This document shows, piece after piece, positions 35,541-49,420 of a stretch of DNA of 64,000 nt (position 1 is the first letter of the stretch; each line of letters starts with the position of its first letter). Where the stretch lies: assembly GCA_028752905.1 (NCBI GenBank), contig JAQNBH010000004.1, positions 38,930,336 through 38,994,335 of the forward strand. Reading direction: 5' to 3'. This stretch comes from Cladorhizidae sp. MBARI D1340-BT2. Its lineage: Eukaryota > Porifera > Demospongiae > Poecilosclerida > Cladorhizidae. The translations under genes were made by a program, and so were the position numbers. The notes below the pieces were generated by a model. The model was given only the letters and a program-made list of their open reading frames with translations, was not told the origin of the DNA and made no database searches.

Positions 35541-38500
35541 CAGTGAGCTTGTCACAAGAATTGTTCCCATTATATTGGCTAAAAGAAGTTCACACCATGT
35601 AATATTTCTGCAGTGAACCTGTTTCTGAGGATAAAAGACTAAAGCTTCAATTGTGTTTGTCACTAGTTAGCCGTGAGATAATTGTTACTTCATTACCTGC
35701 CTTGAGAGACTGAGTCCCTTTTTAGTCTGGTTTGGGAACCTTCTTTGACTATCTTGCAAGATTAGGTCTTGAGTTTTGTCTAAACGGAAAGTATTTAGTT
35801 TAATTTTTCTGTGAGTATGCAATATTGTGACTTTTTTCAGCTTTTCAGTTTGCCTGTTTCCTGAGGTTCAAAGAAGTGTACTAAACAAGTAGAGTTTATG
35901 GTATAACAGATTTTGGGAGCTATAGCTTTGTATCCACAAAATCAGATATATTGGTCAGCATTTCTTCAAAGCAAGTTTATTCATCTAGGAGAGCTGTTTA
36001 TACTAGAGTATATAATGAAAAAATGGTTTTAAAAGTTTTTTCAAGTGAAAAATAAGACCGAATTTTATGCAAAACCCTGTGAGTAAATGAAAATCACCAA
36101 TGTCAAAAGGAAAAATATATCTGTCGCAGGTTAACATCAGGTGTTTTATTAGATAAGACTGAATAAAGAACTTGGATAAGTGTTTGCAAATTCAGCAAAG
36201 TAACAGGTGTTCAAATGACAGCTGGACATGCAACTACAAGAACCACAATAAACCTGTAGAGCACACCTGTCCCTGTGCTGTAGAAACTTTGCTACTGGAA
36301 ACAAAACATAAATTCTCTAAAATTGATCATTTAACATTCTTAGCTGATGGTGCCATCACACAAATGCCGAACACCATGCAATCGGAGTTCAATGTCTACT
36401 ATAGATATACAGAGCAAATTGATTTTTTTCAGTGTAAATAATGTCAAAAGTGTTTCATGCGGCTTTTCCTCTGATTCCTCTGGTAGACGAAAAGAAAATG
36501 AGCATGTGTACGAATGTACATTGTGAATTGTAAAATGTGTATAGTATTATGTAGGTGTATATCTTAGATTAGGAATGCTTGTATTATAATGTTATGCAGC
36601 AAACCCTCTCTGCAAAAAGCTCTTTTATGTCAGCCAAACAACACCGATATCAGAAGGTTTTTCACTGCCTTTAAAGAGTCTTGGCTATGAGTAATCAAGA
36701 ATTAAAGGCAAATGAGAGAACTACCAAGGTAGATCTCTATCCTGGAAAGAAAGCAAAGTTCTTCAAGTAGTCTAAAAGGTACCTCCAGATGTAGCATATT
36801 CCGGATCTATGGGAGATAGAATCTGAACTTACTGAAAATGATAAAAATATATCCTATTTCTAGATCTTTATTTTATTACTATTATTTTTCCGTTTTTAGC
36901 TCCAGCACTACCCAAAGTTGAAGTTGATGTTAGGAATGCATAGAAGGAGCCTTGTTCTTGTTCCTGGAATTAGTAGATATGTGAAAGTCCAACTAGTTAT
37001 GCTATAATTTTTAACAGCTTTAATGAAATTGTAGAAATTATTGGGGAGGAGTGTTACTTCCATCATCAAATTTCCTTCCATCTTCTCAGAAATTCAAAGT
37101 CGGCCACAGACACATCACCATTTGGGTTCTATAGAATCCTCTGGATACAACACATTTGATTGATGGGAATATATTGTTACTTAGATCTTAATGAACAATG
37201 CCTCCATGCGATCTTTCAAACTGTCAAGAAGTGTTTGTTTGCCAATTGGTATCAGGAACACCGACTTATAGGTGCGACTCGTAAGAAAGCATACAATTCC
37301 AATTAAAGGAATGGAAAAAATATGAATAGCGGTCAGCAACTTATGCCATGATGCAAACAAAGCATTCGGGATGTCTTCAGCACATTTTCCTCCACCATAT
37401 GAGGACAGTTGATTGATGACAATAAGTTTATGCAATGGATACTTTTCTCCCCAAAATAACCATATACAAATATTTAAAATTCACTGTTATAAGAAATTTA
37501 AATTTTAAATGTCAAATTTGAGTAGGATACTCTTAAAGGATCTATTGCACACTGTTACACAATGTCCGAATGCTCGTTAAAAAAAGCCAAAAAAAGTTGT
37601 TTTGCTAAAATTAAAATAAAGTGACCACTGCCTGGACATGCCAATTGTAAAATGCGGAGAGGCAGGTTTCCTGCATGGCTCCTCTTGGGCTTGCAGAAAT
37701 TTTCATATTTGCTCTATTTATGTGTATACTATTATCTGTACCAACACAAAAATATATACCAGTGTGCTCCACTCCAAAGAAATTGGAACAACAAACATTG
37801 CTTATTAGAGTCTAAAGTTTGTGGCATTATTAACTTTTGAATCTCTCACCATTAAATTTTTATGGTCTCATTGAGATCCATACAATGTTTGTCCTACCAA
37901 AGATTTCGATGTGCAAGCTAACTGCTGTCAAATAACATAGACTCTATAGTATTTCACAACAATTACACATTAGCAATTATCAAGTCCGCCGTATCTGTAG
38001 ATCTTTTTCTAGGAAATCACATTTCAGACAACATATACATCTAATATTATAATTCATAATATATGCTTAGCATACAAAAACTATGGTTGGTGTGTCTTTA
38101 TCAATGCAAGATTAGGAAACTCTGTTGTATGAAATCTCTGGGTACTGAAATCTACATATAAAATAATTAAGATGACTATAATGTTGCTCCTCTCTTTTTA
38201 TAGGACATTATAAAATATATCTAAATGAACTCTCAGTTGATATAATAACATTATAATAACTCCATTAATGAACTTGAAATTGCATTTCGAGTTCTAGCCT
38301 TCATCGAGAATAATTATGAAGGCTAGAGCTTCCAGTCGAAACTTCGAGAGAACACAATTTCAACTTGATCATTGAGTGTAATCTAAACAATTGTTATTGC
38401 AGCTGTTGGCATTTGTTGTTATTGCACAGATTAGCTGCCACTATAAAGGATGTTCACACCTTGGAAGGAATTCATTTACATAGTTTGCATGCATGTTGCA

Positions 38501-40023
38501 CTTCGAATCATTGAAATTTAGTTGCTTGGTATGGCATATTATGTTTCACTAACTTTGTTAAACTCTAACTCAATTCCCATCAATGGAGAGCAGATAAACC
38601 TGGATGAAAAAAGACTGATCGGTCTGATGAAGTGAAATGGATACATGAATTGAATCGCTTGCATTTTATATCTAAATACTTTGCTCTAAAAGCTTTAACG
38701 TTCCTTCCTAGAAGATACCTTTAGTCAGATCTAATATGCAACCCTATTTTACTAGCTGAGAAAGGTGCTATAAAATAAAATACCAGTTGTTTATCTTATA
38801 AGTTTAACACGTTTTATTTAAACCTGTAATGATCTCTATCAGAACATTGTACCTCTGGTGTGGTTTTTGCGACACAGTTTGTTTTGTCTTATGGCTTAAA
38901 AATATTTAACTTGTTTTTTCCCTGTAAGAAATTATTAATGAAGGAAGTTAGCGGGAAATAAGCAAGGAAATAAGAAGTCATTTCGTAAGGTCACTGTCTG
39001 ACATTATATATATATGTTGGACAAAAATTCCACTCAAAAGAAGTGAACATATATATGAGAGTTATAGGCTACTTACAAAACTACTGTCTAGCTTTGTAGA
39101 TTTTCAGTTGATAGATTCTTTGGTCCAAGCCTAGAACAGTGCATCTGTGTTATTATAGCTGTGTATTGTAGGTATAGCTTTCTCACGGAATCAAAGGAAA
39201 ACGACATATATTACAAGTAAGTTGTCTAGCAGGCCTAAATAAGCTGTGAGATCTTAGAAAATAAGAATATAATCAATTTTAGACTTCTCTTTGGATCATG
39301 TCTAAACCAACACAGCAGCTATAGTTTCAGCACAAGTTTGTATCTATAAATTTCTCACAGTACTCAAACACTGTATTGAAAATCTCAACATATTAAACAA
39401 CTAGGTCTAAGATATGGGCACTTAGGAACTAAGTCGTTTATTGGGTCAAGTTTCATTTGTGGACTCCATTTTTGGACGAAGCAGATGAAATTGGCAGTGT
39501 TTATGCTGTAGCTGTCATCCACTATTCTAGTTTTGACTGAAGTCAGCTTCTAAACTTAACACTGGGAAGGAATAGTCAATGGTCAGTCTCTCTAAGTGGT
39601 TTCACACTTTCAAATGGTGACCACAAATAATTCTACCCAGAAAACATACATCTTCCTTTGGGACAATAAATTCAAGAATTTATACAATACTTATTTGGGT
39701 CACTATGGCCTGGATTCCATCGAATATTGCTCAAATCGCAAATTGTAATGACTCTGAGCTGAGCATATTGGTCAGTACAGCCAATGTAAGAACAAGAGCT
39801 AAACTTCCTAAACTCTAAATAAATAAAATGTGAAAAAATTACAATATTACTATTTTCATATTTTGAGCACAGGTGTTGTAAATAATACTGAGTAGCTTTA
39901 CTGGCTTAATTAGTGTGCATGCATTAATCAAGCTACGTTCATGAGAAATTTACAAACCATAATATCCAAAATAATAATTAATGATAGAAGGTACAACCAC
40001 ACAACATGGTATTTATTACTTAC
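35541..40023 (-). repeat. Array unit sequence right of the LTR element, in the intron between S6 and S5
   Basis: Near-identical copy of 446-4928, including a conserved 90-bp block (36441) and a hairpin (38293-38327). No gene was seen. Confidence 0.75.
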
Positions 40024-40353
40024 TCTCTTGACAGCTCACTCCGGCATATTGGGAGCTGTAACAGTTCCTTTCAAATGGTCCATTATTACAGTTAAAGAGA
40101 CTCCTCTCAGTTCCAATACATCTGACATATCTAAACCAGCTCACTGTTGTATTACCAGGAACAGCAGATAGAGAAAGAGTAGTAGCTCCAGCAGAAGGGA
40201 GTCGCAGCTGTCTGCATGCAACTATGGCATCAGCACGTCCCCATCCATTATAACACACGGTGCCCCAAACATTGATGTGGCAGACTTCCACACGTCCACT
40301 AGTAGTTGTGTTTCCTTGCAGTCTGATTGATCCTTGTATGCAGGGTGCTTGAC
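40024..40353 (-). CDS. SRCR exon S6
   Basis: 330-bp phase 1-1 exon with the same protein sequence as S1 at an offset of 35095 bp: eight cysteines, CRQLR, an NTT sequon, and QY before AGV. Splice signals are identical (acceptor AAAAG, donor GTAAGT). If the large duplication is an assembly artefact, S1 and S6 are one exon. Confidence 0.87.
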
Positions 40354-43300
40354 CTTTTGTCAAAATATCAACATAGTGTGGCATGAGTTTAAATGTATTA
40401 TCCCATTAGTCGGATTAACTCATGTTAATTATGGGTCAGAGATATGTGAAGCAAGATAATGCAATCCACTGTATATGTGTGTGTATATAATTTTATGCAT
40501 ATTCTATAGGACACACACAATGGTACTCAATTGAGCAATTACTAAACTTGGCTGTGTTATTCATGCATTTATCCTAGGAAAATTTCATGCCATATCAATA
40601 TGATTCACCTTATACTAATTAAATACTTGTTATTAATCCTCTGGTTGTTTAGCACATATAAAGTTGTTCAACACCTATTTCATTGTCATTGCTAACAGTC
40701 TTTGTTCGGCTAACAAATGCTGATATCAATATATTACAAATTGTGCACATTGCACACACTAGGCAACGAATAAATAAATAAATTAGGCAAGAATTTATTG
40801 GTATGAGCATGTAGCTTTAAGCATCTATAATTGTTCATGATATCCGGACGAGCTTCCCATTGCACATTTACAGGACGACATAGACTTTTCCCATTGTTCT
40901 AATAGTGCAGGTAACTCTTCCATGGCCTAAGAAGTTCCAAAAGACTTTCCAATATATCAAGAGATTTTACTTTTGGCTTATGAAGGATGCTACCAGGGAA
41001 CTTGTTACAAGAATTGTTCCCATTATTGGCTAAAAGAAGTTCGAACCATGTAGATATCCAAATAGTTCTGCAGTGAACCAGTTTCCGAGGATAAAAGTCC
41101 AAGTCTTCAATTGTGTTTGCCACTTGTACTTCTTAATTTGCCACAAGACACTTGTTCCTTCATTACCTGCCTTGACAGTCGCAAGACACATGTTCATTCA
41201 TTACCTGACTTGAGAGACTGAGTCTTTTTTAGGCTGGTTAGAGAACCTTCTTTGACTATCTTGCAAGATTAGGTCTTCAGATTTGTCGAAACAAAAATAT
41301 GTAAAGTATTTATTCTGTGTGTGTGTATTATTTAGCAACATTGTTTAGTAAGTGCCAATTTTCAGTTTTTCAGTTCTGCCCCTTTTCCAAAGCAGGGCAT
41401 TAAACAAGCCGAGTTTTTGGTACAGATTTTAGTAGGTATAGCAAAATCAGATATGCACATTGGTCATCAATTCTTTATCAAAGCAAATTTATTCATCTAT
41501 GAAAGCTTTTTACTAGAATATAAATCAAATATACTGACAAAATGGTTTTAAGAATTTTTTCAAAAGGGAAGTAAGAGATAATGTAGGCCGAATTGCTTAA
41601 AATGAAAATCTCCCAAACCCTTGAAAATCATCAATAGCCTGGGGCTTTACAAATGGAGAGATATATTTGTGGCAGGTCAACATGAGGGTTTTTGGAAAGA
41701 TCAGACTGAATAAAGAAAGACCTTGGATAAATGTTTGCAAATTCAACAAAGTAATAGGTTTTCAAATGACAACTGGACATTACTACTAGAAGAACCAACA
41801 ACAATCCAGTAGAGAATCTGTCTCTGTGCTGTAGCTACTGGAAACAACACACAAATTCTCTAAAATAGATGATTTGACATTTTGGCTGATGGTGCCATCA
41901 CGCAAATGCAGAATACCAGGTCAATGTCTGCTATAGATCTGCTATAGATCTGTAGAGCGAACAGATTTTTTTCAGTCTAATATAATTATATCTAAACAAG
42001 ATGTCAAAGGTGTTTCATGCGGCTTTTACTCCGATTCCTCTAGTGGATGAGAAGGAAATGAGCATGTGTTCAAATGTGCATTGTGATTTCCCGAATATAT
42101 GTAATCTATTATGTATGTGTGTATTTTACATTAGAAATGGCTGTATTAAAATGCCATGCAGCAAATCCTCTCCACAAAAACTCTCTATCAACACTGACAT
42201 CAGAAGCGTTTTGACTGCCTTGAAAGAGCCTTGGATATGAGTAGGCAAGAATCAGACGCAAATGAAATAATAGAGAGAACTACCTATGTAGATTTCTATC
42301 CTGGATAGAAAGCAAAGTTCTTCAAATAGTCTAATAGGTACCTCCTAATGTAGCATAATCTGGATCTGTGGGAAATAGAAGCTTTACATACAGAAAATGA
42401 AAAAAAAATATCCACCAATTAAACTATTTCTAGATCTTTTTTTTTTTTTTTTTATATATCAAAATTAGCTCCAAATTTGTAGTTCATGATAGGAAGGCAT
42501 AGAATTGAGTGAAGGAGTTTTCTTCCTGGAATTAGTAGATATGTGGATGGGATAAGCTTTTATAGTTTTTAACAACTTATGTGAAACTGTAGATATTATT
42601 GGAGGACCTAGTTACTTCAACAACCCAGTTTCTTCCATCTTTCCAGAAATGCAATGTCTGCCACAGCAAAATCACCATGTGGTTGCTATAGAATCCTCTG
42701 GATTAATGGGAATGTGTTGTTACTTAGATCTTAGCATGAATGAAGCCTCCCCTCCATGCTATCTTTCAAACTGTCAAGAAGTGTTTCTTTCCCAATTGGT
42801 ATATATACCAGGAACACCGACTTATAGGTGTGACTCATAAGATGCCATACAATGTTCCAATTAAAGGAATGGAAAAAATATGAATAGCGGTCAGCTATGA
42901 TGTAAACAAAGCATTCGGGATGTCTTCAGTAGAATTTCGACAACCTTGGGAGGACAGGTGATTGAGGTGAATAAGTTTATGCAATGGATACTTTTCTCCC
43001 AAAAATAAACATTATACAAAGGTTTCTAATAGTTTAAAATTCACATTTATAAAAAATTTAAATTTTAAATGTTAAATTTGAGTTGGACACTGCCTTAAAG
43101 GATCTGTTGGACACTATTACACACTGTCCAAAAGCTATTCGAAAAATAAAAGAAAAAAGTTGCTTTACTAAAATTAAATTAAAGTGACCACTGCCTCGAC
43201 TTGCCAATTGTAAAATGGTGAGAGGCAGGTTTCCTGCAGGCTTATCTTGGGCTTGCCAAAATTTTCATATTTTCTCTATGTGCTTCATCAATACCAACAC

Positions 43301-45504
43301 AAAAATATATACCAGTGTGCTCCATGTCTGCCATTCCAAAGCAATTGGAACTACAAACATTAAATATTTACTAAAGTTTGTGGCATTAAATCTCTCACCA
43401 TTTTATGGTCTAATTTAGATCCATACAATGTTTGTCCTACCAAAGTATTCTGTAATGCAAGTTAACTGGCTGTAAAATAATACAGATTCTATAACTATGG
43501 TTAGTGTGTCTTTGTCAATGCAAGATTAAGAAATTGTGTTGTATGAAATCTCTGGGTACTGAGATCTACATATAAAATAGTTAACAAGGTGACTATAATG
43601 TTGCTCCTCTCTATTTATAGGACATTAAAAAAAATCTAAATCAACTCCCAGTTGATTATTATAATAACATTACCTAATATTGCATCTCAAGCTCTAGCCT
43701 TCATCGGGAACAATTATGAGGGCTAGAGCTTCCAGTCGAAACATCGAGAGAATACAGTTTCAACTTGATTGAGAAGTGTATTGTAATCTAAACAATTGTT
43801 ATTGCAACTGTTGGAATTTGTTGTTGTTGCACAGATTAGCTAGCAACTATAAAGGCATGTTCACACCTTGGGAAGGAATTCAGTTACATAGTTTGCATGC
43901 ATGTTTCACTTCAAATCATTGAAATTTAGTTGCTTGGTATCCTATAATTATTATATTTCACTAACTTTGTTAAACTCTAACTCGATTTCCATCAATGGAG
44001 AGCAGCTAAGCCTGGATGAAAAAAGGTTGATGGCTTAATTATCACAGCCTAGATTCTCCATTTTGATCGGTCTGATGAGGTCAAATGGATTCAGGAGTTG
44101 TATCACTTGCATTTTATATACGAATACTTTGCTCTAAAAGCTTTGACATTCCTGCCTAGAAGATAGCTTTAGTCAGACTTAATATGCAACACTATTTTAC
44201 TAGCTGAGAAAGGTGCTATAAAATAAAATGCCAGTAGTTTATCTTGTAAGTTTAAGATGTGTAATCTAAACCAGTCATCAGAATATTCTACCTCTGGTGT
44301 TGTTTTTGCGATATACAGTTCGTTTTGTCTTATGGCCTGAAAACAATTTGACTTGGTTTTTCCCTGTAACAAATTAATATAGCAGGAAGTTAGCTGGAAA
44401 TAAGCAAGGAAAGAAGAAGTCATTTGGTAAGGTTACTGTCTGAACTTGGAAAACATTTATATATAATGTTTGACAAAAATTCCACTCAAAAGAAGTCAAC
44501 ATATATTATATGAGACACTTACAAAACTACTGGCTAGCTTTTTAGTTTTTCTGTTGATAGACACTTTGGTCCAAGCCTAGAACAGTGCATCTGCCATTGA
44601 TACAGCTGTGTATTGTAGTACAGCTTTCTCTCAGAAGTAAAGAGTTGTATAAAAGAAAAAACATATTTTACAAGTAAATTTTGTAGCTAGCATAAGTAAG
44701 CTGTTGGAGCTTAGAAACTAAGAAGTTAATCAATTGTGCACTTCTCTTTGGATAAAGTCTAGACCAACACAGCAGCTATAGTTAGAGTACAAGTTTGTTG
44801 CTATATAAGTTTCTCACAGTACTATTGAAAATCTCAATAAAATTATATTAAATAAACAAATTTTTGTAATTAGCGTAAGATATGGGCCCATAGGAACTTA
44901 ATAGTTTATTAGGTCAAGTTTAATTTGTGGACTCCTTTTTAGACCAAGCAGATGATAATAGCAGTGTTTATACTGTAGCTATTCTGGTTTTGACTCCTTT
45001 ATAGTCAGCTTCTACACTTGAGAATGGTAAAGTATAGTAAATACCAGTCTCACATAGTGGTCTCCACACTTTCAAATGAAAGAACACAGTGACCATATCT
45101 ACCTACACACATACATCTTGATTTTGGCCACTTTGAAGAATTTATACAAAACTTGTTTGAGTCACACTATGGCTTGAATTCCATTGAACATTGCTCAAAT
45201 TAAAGACTGTAATAACTCTGAGCTGAGCATATTAGTCAGTACGAATGTAAGAATAAGAGCTAAACTTCCTAAACTCCCTAATAAAATCTGAATTTTTTTA
45301 AATGCTACTATTTTTATATTTTGAACACAGCATAATACACACATTGCCTTTGTAGTTGTTGTAAATAATACTGAGTAGCTGAATTGGTGTTTATGCAATA
45401 ATCAAGAAAACACTATTACATTCATGAAAAATTTACAACTCGAAACCATACTAATAATTAATGATAGAAGGTACAACCACACAGCATGGTATTTATTTAC
45501 TTAC
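40354..45504 (-). repeat. Array unit, intron between S7 and S6
   Basis: Near-identical to 5259-10413, with a 90-bp block (42001), a hairpin (43693-43727) and a poly-T run near 42427. No gene was seen. Confidence 0.75.
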
Positions 45505-45834
45505 TGTCTTGACAGCTCACTCCAGCATATTTGGACTGGTAACAGTTGGTTTCAGATGGTCGAGCATTACAGTTAAAGAGACTCCTCTCAGTTCCAACAC
45601 ATCTAACATGTGTCAACCAGCTCACTGTTGTACCACCAGGAACATCATACAGAGAAAGAGTAGAAACTCCAGTGGAAGTGAGTCCCAGCTGTCTGCATAC
45701 AACTATGGCGTCAACAAGTCTCCATCCAGTATAACACACGGTGCCCCAGACATTGATGTGGCAGACTTCCACACGTCCACTAGTATTTGTGTTACCTTGC
45801 AGTCTGATTGATCCTTGTATGCAGGGGGCTTGAC
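45505..45834 (-). CDS. SRCR exon S7
   Basis: 330-bp phase 1-1 exon with the same protein sequence as S2 at an offset of 35091 bp: eight cysteines, GGTTVSW without the usual sequon, and THVRC. Splice sites are intact. The same caution about a possible artefact duplicate applies. Confidence 0.87.
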
Positions 45835-48800
45835 CTTTGACAAAATATCAACATTGCATAAAACGATCTCATTAGATGGCAAGAATGTGAGGTATAATAT
45901 TCAAGAGTTTAAGTGTATTATTCCACTAGTCGGATTTACCTGTGTATAATTATGGGTCAGAGATATGTGAAGCAAGGTAATGCACATGTGTATATATTAT
46001 TTTATGTATATTCGACAGGACACAAGATGGTTCTCAATGGAGCAATTACTGTCTAATTCAAAACTTGGCTGTGTTATTCATGCATTTAGCCTAGGAAAAT
46101 ATCATGCCATATCAATAATTATGATTCAACCTATACTAATTAAATACTACCTATTGTTATTAAGCCTCTGGTTGTTTAACACACATAAAGTTGTTAAACA
46201 CCTATTTCATTGTCGTTGCTAACAGTCTTTGTTCGGCATTTTTAGCTGACAAGTGCTGATATCAATATATTTCAAATTGTGCAAATGCATATTAACTGCA
46301 CACAATAGGCAATGAATTTCAAAAAAACATTAGACAAAAATTAATTAATATGAGCATGTCTATTTATAATTGTTCGTGATTTCCGGACGAGGTTCCCATT
46401 GCACATTTACAGGACAATAGGCTTTTCCCATTGTTCTAATAGTGCAGGTAACTCTTCCATGCCCTAAGAAGTTCCAAAAGACTTTCCAATATACCAAGAG
46501 ATTGTACTTTTTGGCTTAAGGATGCTACCAGGGAGCTTGTTACAAGAATTGTTCCCATTATTGGCTAAAAGAAGTTCAAACCATGTAGATGTCCAAATAG
46601 TTCTGCAGTGATAAAAGTCTAAGTCTTCTTAGTTCGCCACAAAACAATTGTTCCTTCATTAACTGCCTTGAGAGCCGCAAGATACTTGTTCATTCATTAC
46701 CTGCTTTGAGAGACTGAGTCTTTTTAAGTCTGGTTGGAGAACCTTCTTTGACTACCTTGCAAGATTATGTCTTCAGATTTGTCGAAACAAAAATATGAAA
46801 ATATTTATTCAGTGTGTGTATATTATTTAGCAACATTGTCCTATTTTCAGTTTTTCAGTTGTGCTTGCAAGTTGGGGTTCAAAGCAGGGCATTAAACAAG
46901 CAGAGTTTTTGGTATTACAGATTTTAGTAGGTATAGCACAAAATCAGATCCATTGGTCAGCACTTCTTTATCAAGCAAATTTATTCATCCATGAAAGAAT
47001 ATAAATCAAATAATCTGAAAAATGGTTTTAAGAGTTTTTTCTAAAGGAGATAATTAGCTGAAAATGAAAATCTCCCCTTTTATGGAAAACCTATGAAAAT
47101 CATCAATAGCCTGGGGCTTTGCAAATGGAGATATATATTTGTGTCAGTTCAACATCAGGATTTTTGGAAAGATCAGACTGAATAAAGAATAAATGTTTGC
47201 AAATTCAACAAAGTAATAGGTTTTTATATGACACCTGGACATTACTACCTAAAAGAACCACAACAAACCAGTAGAGCACCTGTCCCTGTGCTGTAGAACC
47301 TTTGCTACTGGAAACAACACACAAATTCTCTAAAATAGATCATTTGACATTCTTGGCTGATGCTGCCATCACACAAATGCTGAATACCATGCAATCAGAG
47401 GTCAATCTCTGGTAATAGATTTTTTTCAGTGTAATATATATCTAAACAAGATGTCTAAGGTGTTTCACGTGGCTTTTCCTCCGATTCCTCTAGTGGATGA
47501 GAAGGAAATTAGCATGTGTTCAAATGTGCATTGTGATTTTTATGTATGTGTGTATTTTACAATAGGAATGCCTGTATTAAAATGCCATGCAGCAAATCTT
47601 CTCCACAAAAACTCTCTTAAGCTGCTTACACAACACTGACATCAGAAGCTTTTTGACTGCCTTGAAAGAGCATTGGGTATGAGTTAGCAAGAATCAGAGG
47701 CAAATGAAATAATAGAGAGACCTACCTATGTAGATCTCTATCCTGGATAGAAAGCAAAGTTCTTCAAATAGTCTAATAGGTACATCCAGATGTAGCATAA
47801 TCTGGATCTATGGCTTTACATTACTGGAAATGAAAAAATATATATCCACCAATTACCGGAACTTTATTATATTTTTTTATAAAAACAAAATTAGCTCCAG
47901 CACTACCCAAAGTTGAAGATGATGATAGGAAGGCATGAATTGAGTGAAGGAGTTTTCTTCCTGGAATTAGTAGATACATGTATGTGAAAGCCTTGGCTTT
48001 TATATTTTAACAGCTTATGTGAAACTGTAGATATTATTGGAGTATCTAGTTACTTCATCAACCCAGTTTCTTCCATCTTTCCAGAAATTCAATGTCTTCC
48101 ACAGCAAGATCACCATGTGGTTGCTATAGAATCATCTGGATACAAGACATTTGATTAATGGGAATGTGTTGTTATTTAGATCTTAGCATGAATGAAGCCT
48201 TCATGCTATCTTTCAAACCATCAAGAAGTGTTTGTTTCCCAATTGGTATACCAGGAACACAGACTTATAGGTGTCATAAGATGCCATACAATATTCCAAT
48301 TAAAGGAATGGAAAAAAATATGAATAGCGGTCAGCAACTTATTCTACGATGTAAATAAAGCATTCGGGATGTCTTTAGCAAGTTTTCCACCACCTTGGGA
48401 GGACAGGTGATTGAGGTGAATTGGTTTTGCAATGGATACTTTTCACCTGTAAATTAACATTATACAAAAGTTTCTAATAGTTTAAAATTCACAGTTATAA
48501 AAATTTAAATTTTAAATATTAATTAAATTTGAGTTGGACACTGCCTTAAAGGATCTGTTAGATCTGTTGGACACTATTACACACTGTCCGAAAGCTCTTC
48601 GAAAAAGAAATAAAAAAAGTTGCTTTGCCAAAATTAAAATAAACTGACCCCTGCCTGGACTTGCCAATTGTAAAATGGTAAAAGGCAGGTTTTCCTGCAG
48701 GCTCGTCTTGGGCTTGTGGAAATTTTCATATTTGCTCTATTTGCTTCATCACTATTATCTGTACCAACACAAAAATATATATCAGTGTGCTCCATGTCTG

Positions 48801-49236
48801 CCACTCCAAAGCAACTGGAACTACAAACATTACATATTTACTATCAGAGTCTAAAGTTTGTGGCATTATTACCTTTTGAATTTCTCACCATTAATTTTTA
48901 TGGTCTAATTTAGATCCATACAATGTTTGTCCTACCAAAGTTTTCTATGTGCAAGTTAACTGCTGTAAAATTATACAGATTCTATAGTATTTCACAGTAA
49001 TTACACATTACCAATTTTCAAGGCTGCCGTATCTGTAAATCTTTTTCTAGGAAATCATGGTTCAGACAACATATACATCAAATATTATAATTCATAATAT
49101 ATGCTTAGCATACAAAAACTATGTTTAGTGTGTCTTTATCAATGCAAGAATAAGAAAATGTGTTGTTTGAAATCTCTGGTACTGAAACCTACATATAAAA
49201 TAGTAACAAGATGACTAATGTTGCTCCTCTCTTTTT

Positions 49237-49238
49237 AG
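49237..49238. other. Junction of two array units (exon S3 counterpart lost)
   Basis: On the left, ctcctctctttttag matches the unit motif found at 14108; on the right, gtgtttcacatggctttt belongs to the conserved 90-bp block of the next unit. Intervening unit DNA, including one SRCR exon, is missing compared with block A. Confidence 0.75.
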
Positions 49239-49420
49239 GTGTTTCACATGGCTTTTCCTGTGATTCCTCTTGTGGATGAGAAAGTAATGAGCATGTGTTT
49301 ATATGTGCACTGCGATTTCCCGTATATATATAACCTATTTATGTATGTGTGTATTTGACATTAGGTTTGCCTGTATTAAAATGCCATGCAGCAAACCCTC
49401 TATGCAAAAAGCTCTCTTAA

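Larger units (their letters stand above)
35096..46640. repeat. Near-identical large duplicate of 1 to about 11550
   Basis: The offset is 35095 bp, changing to 35091 after a 4-bp difference near 9283 and to 35090 after a 1-bp difference near 11084. By eye only these two indels and substitutions at 3280/38375, 6315/41410 and 7140/42235 were noticed in about 11.5 kb. From about 11557 onward, differences become frequent. It includes the 5' end of the LTR element and exons S1/S6 and S2/S7. Confidence 0.9.
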
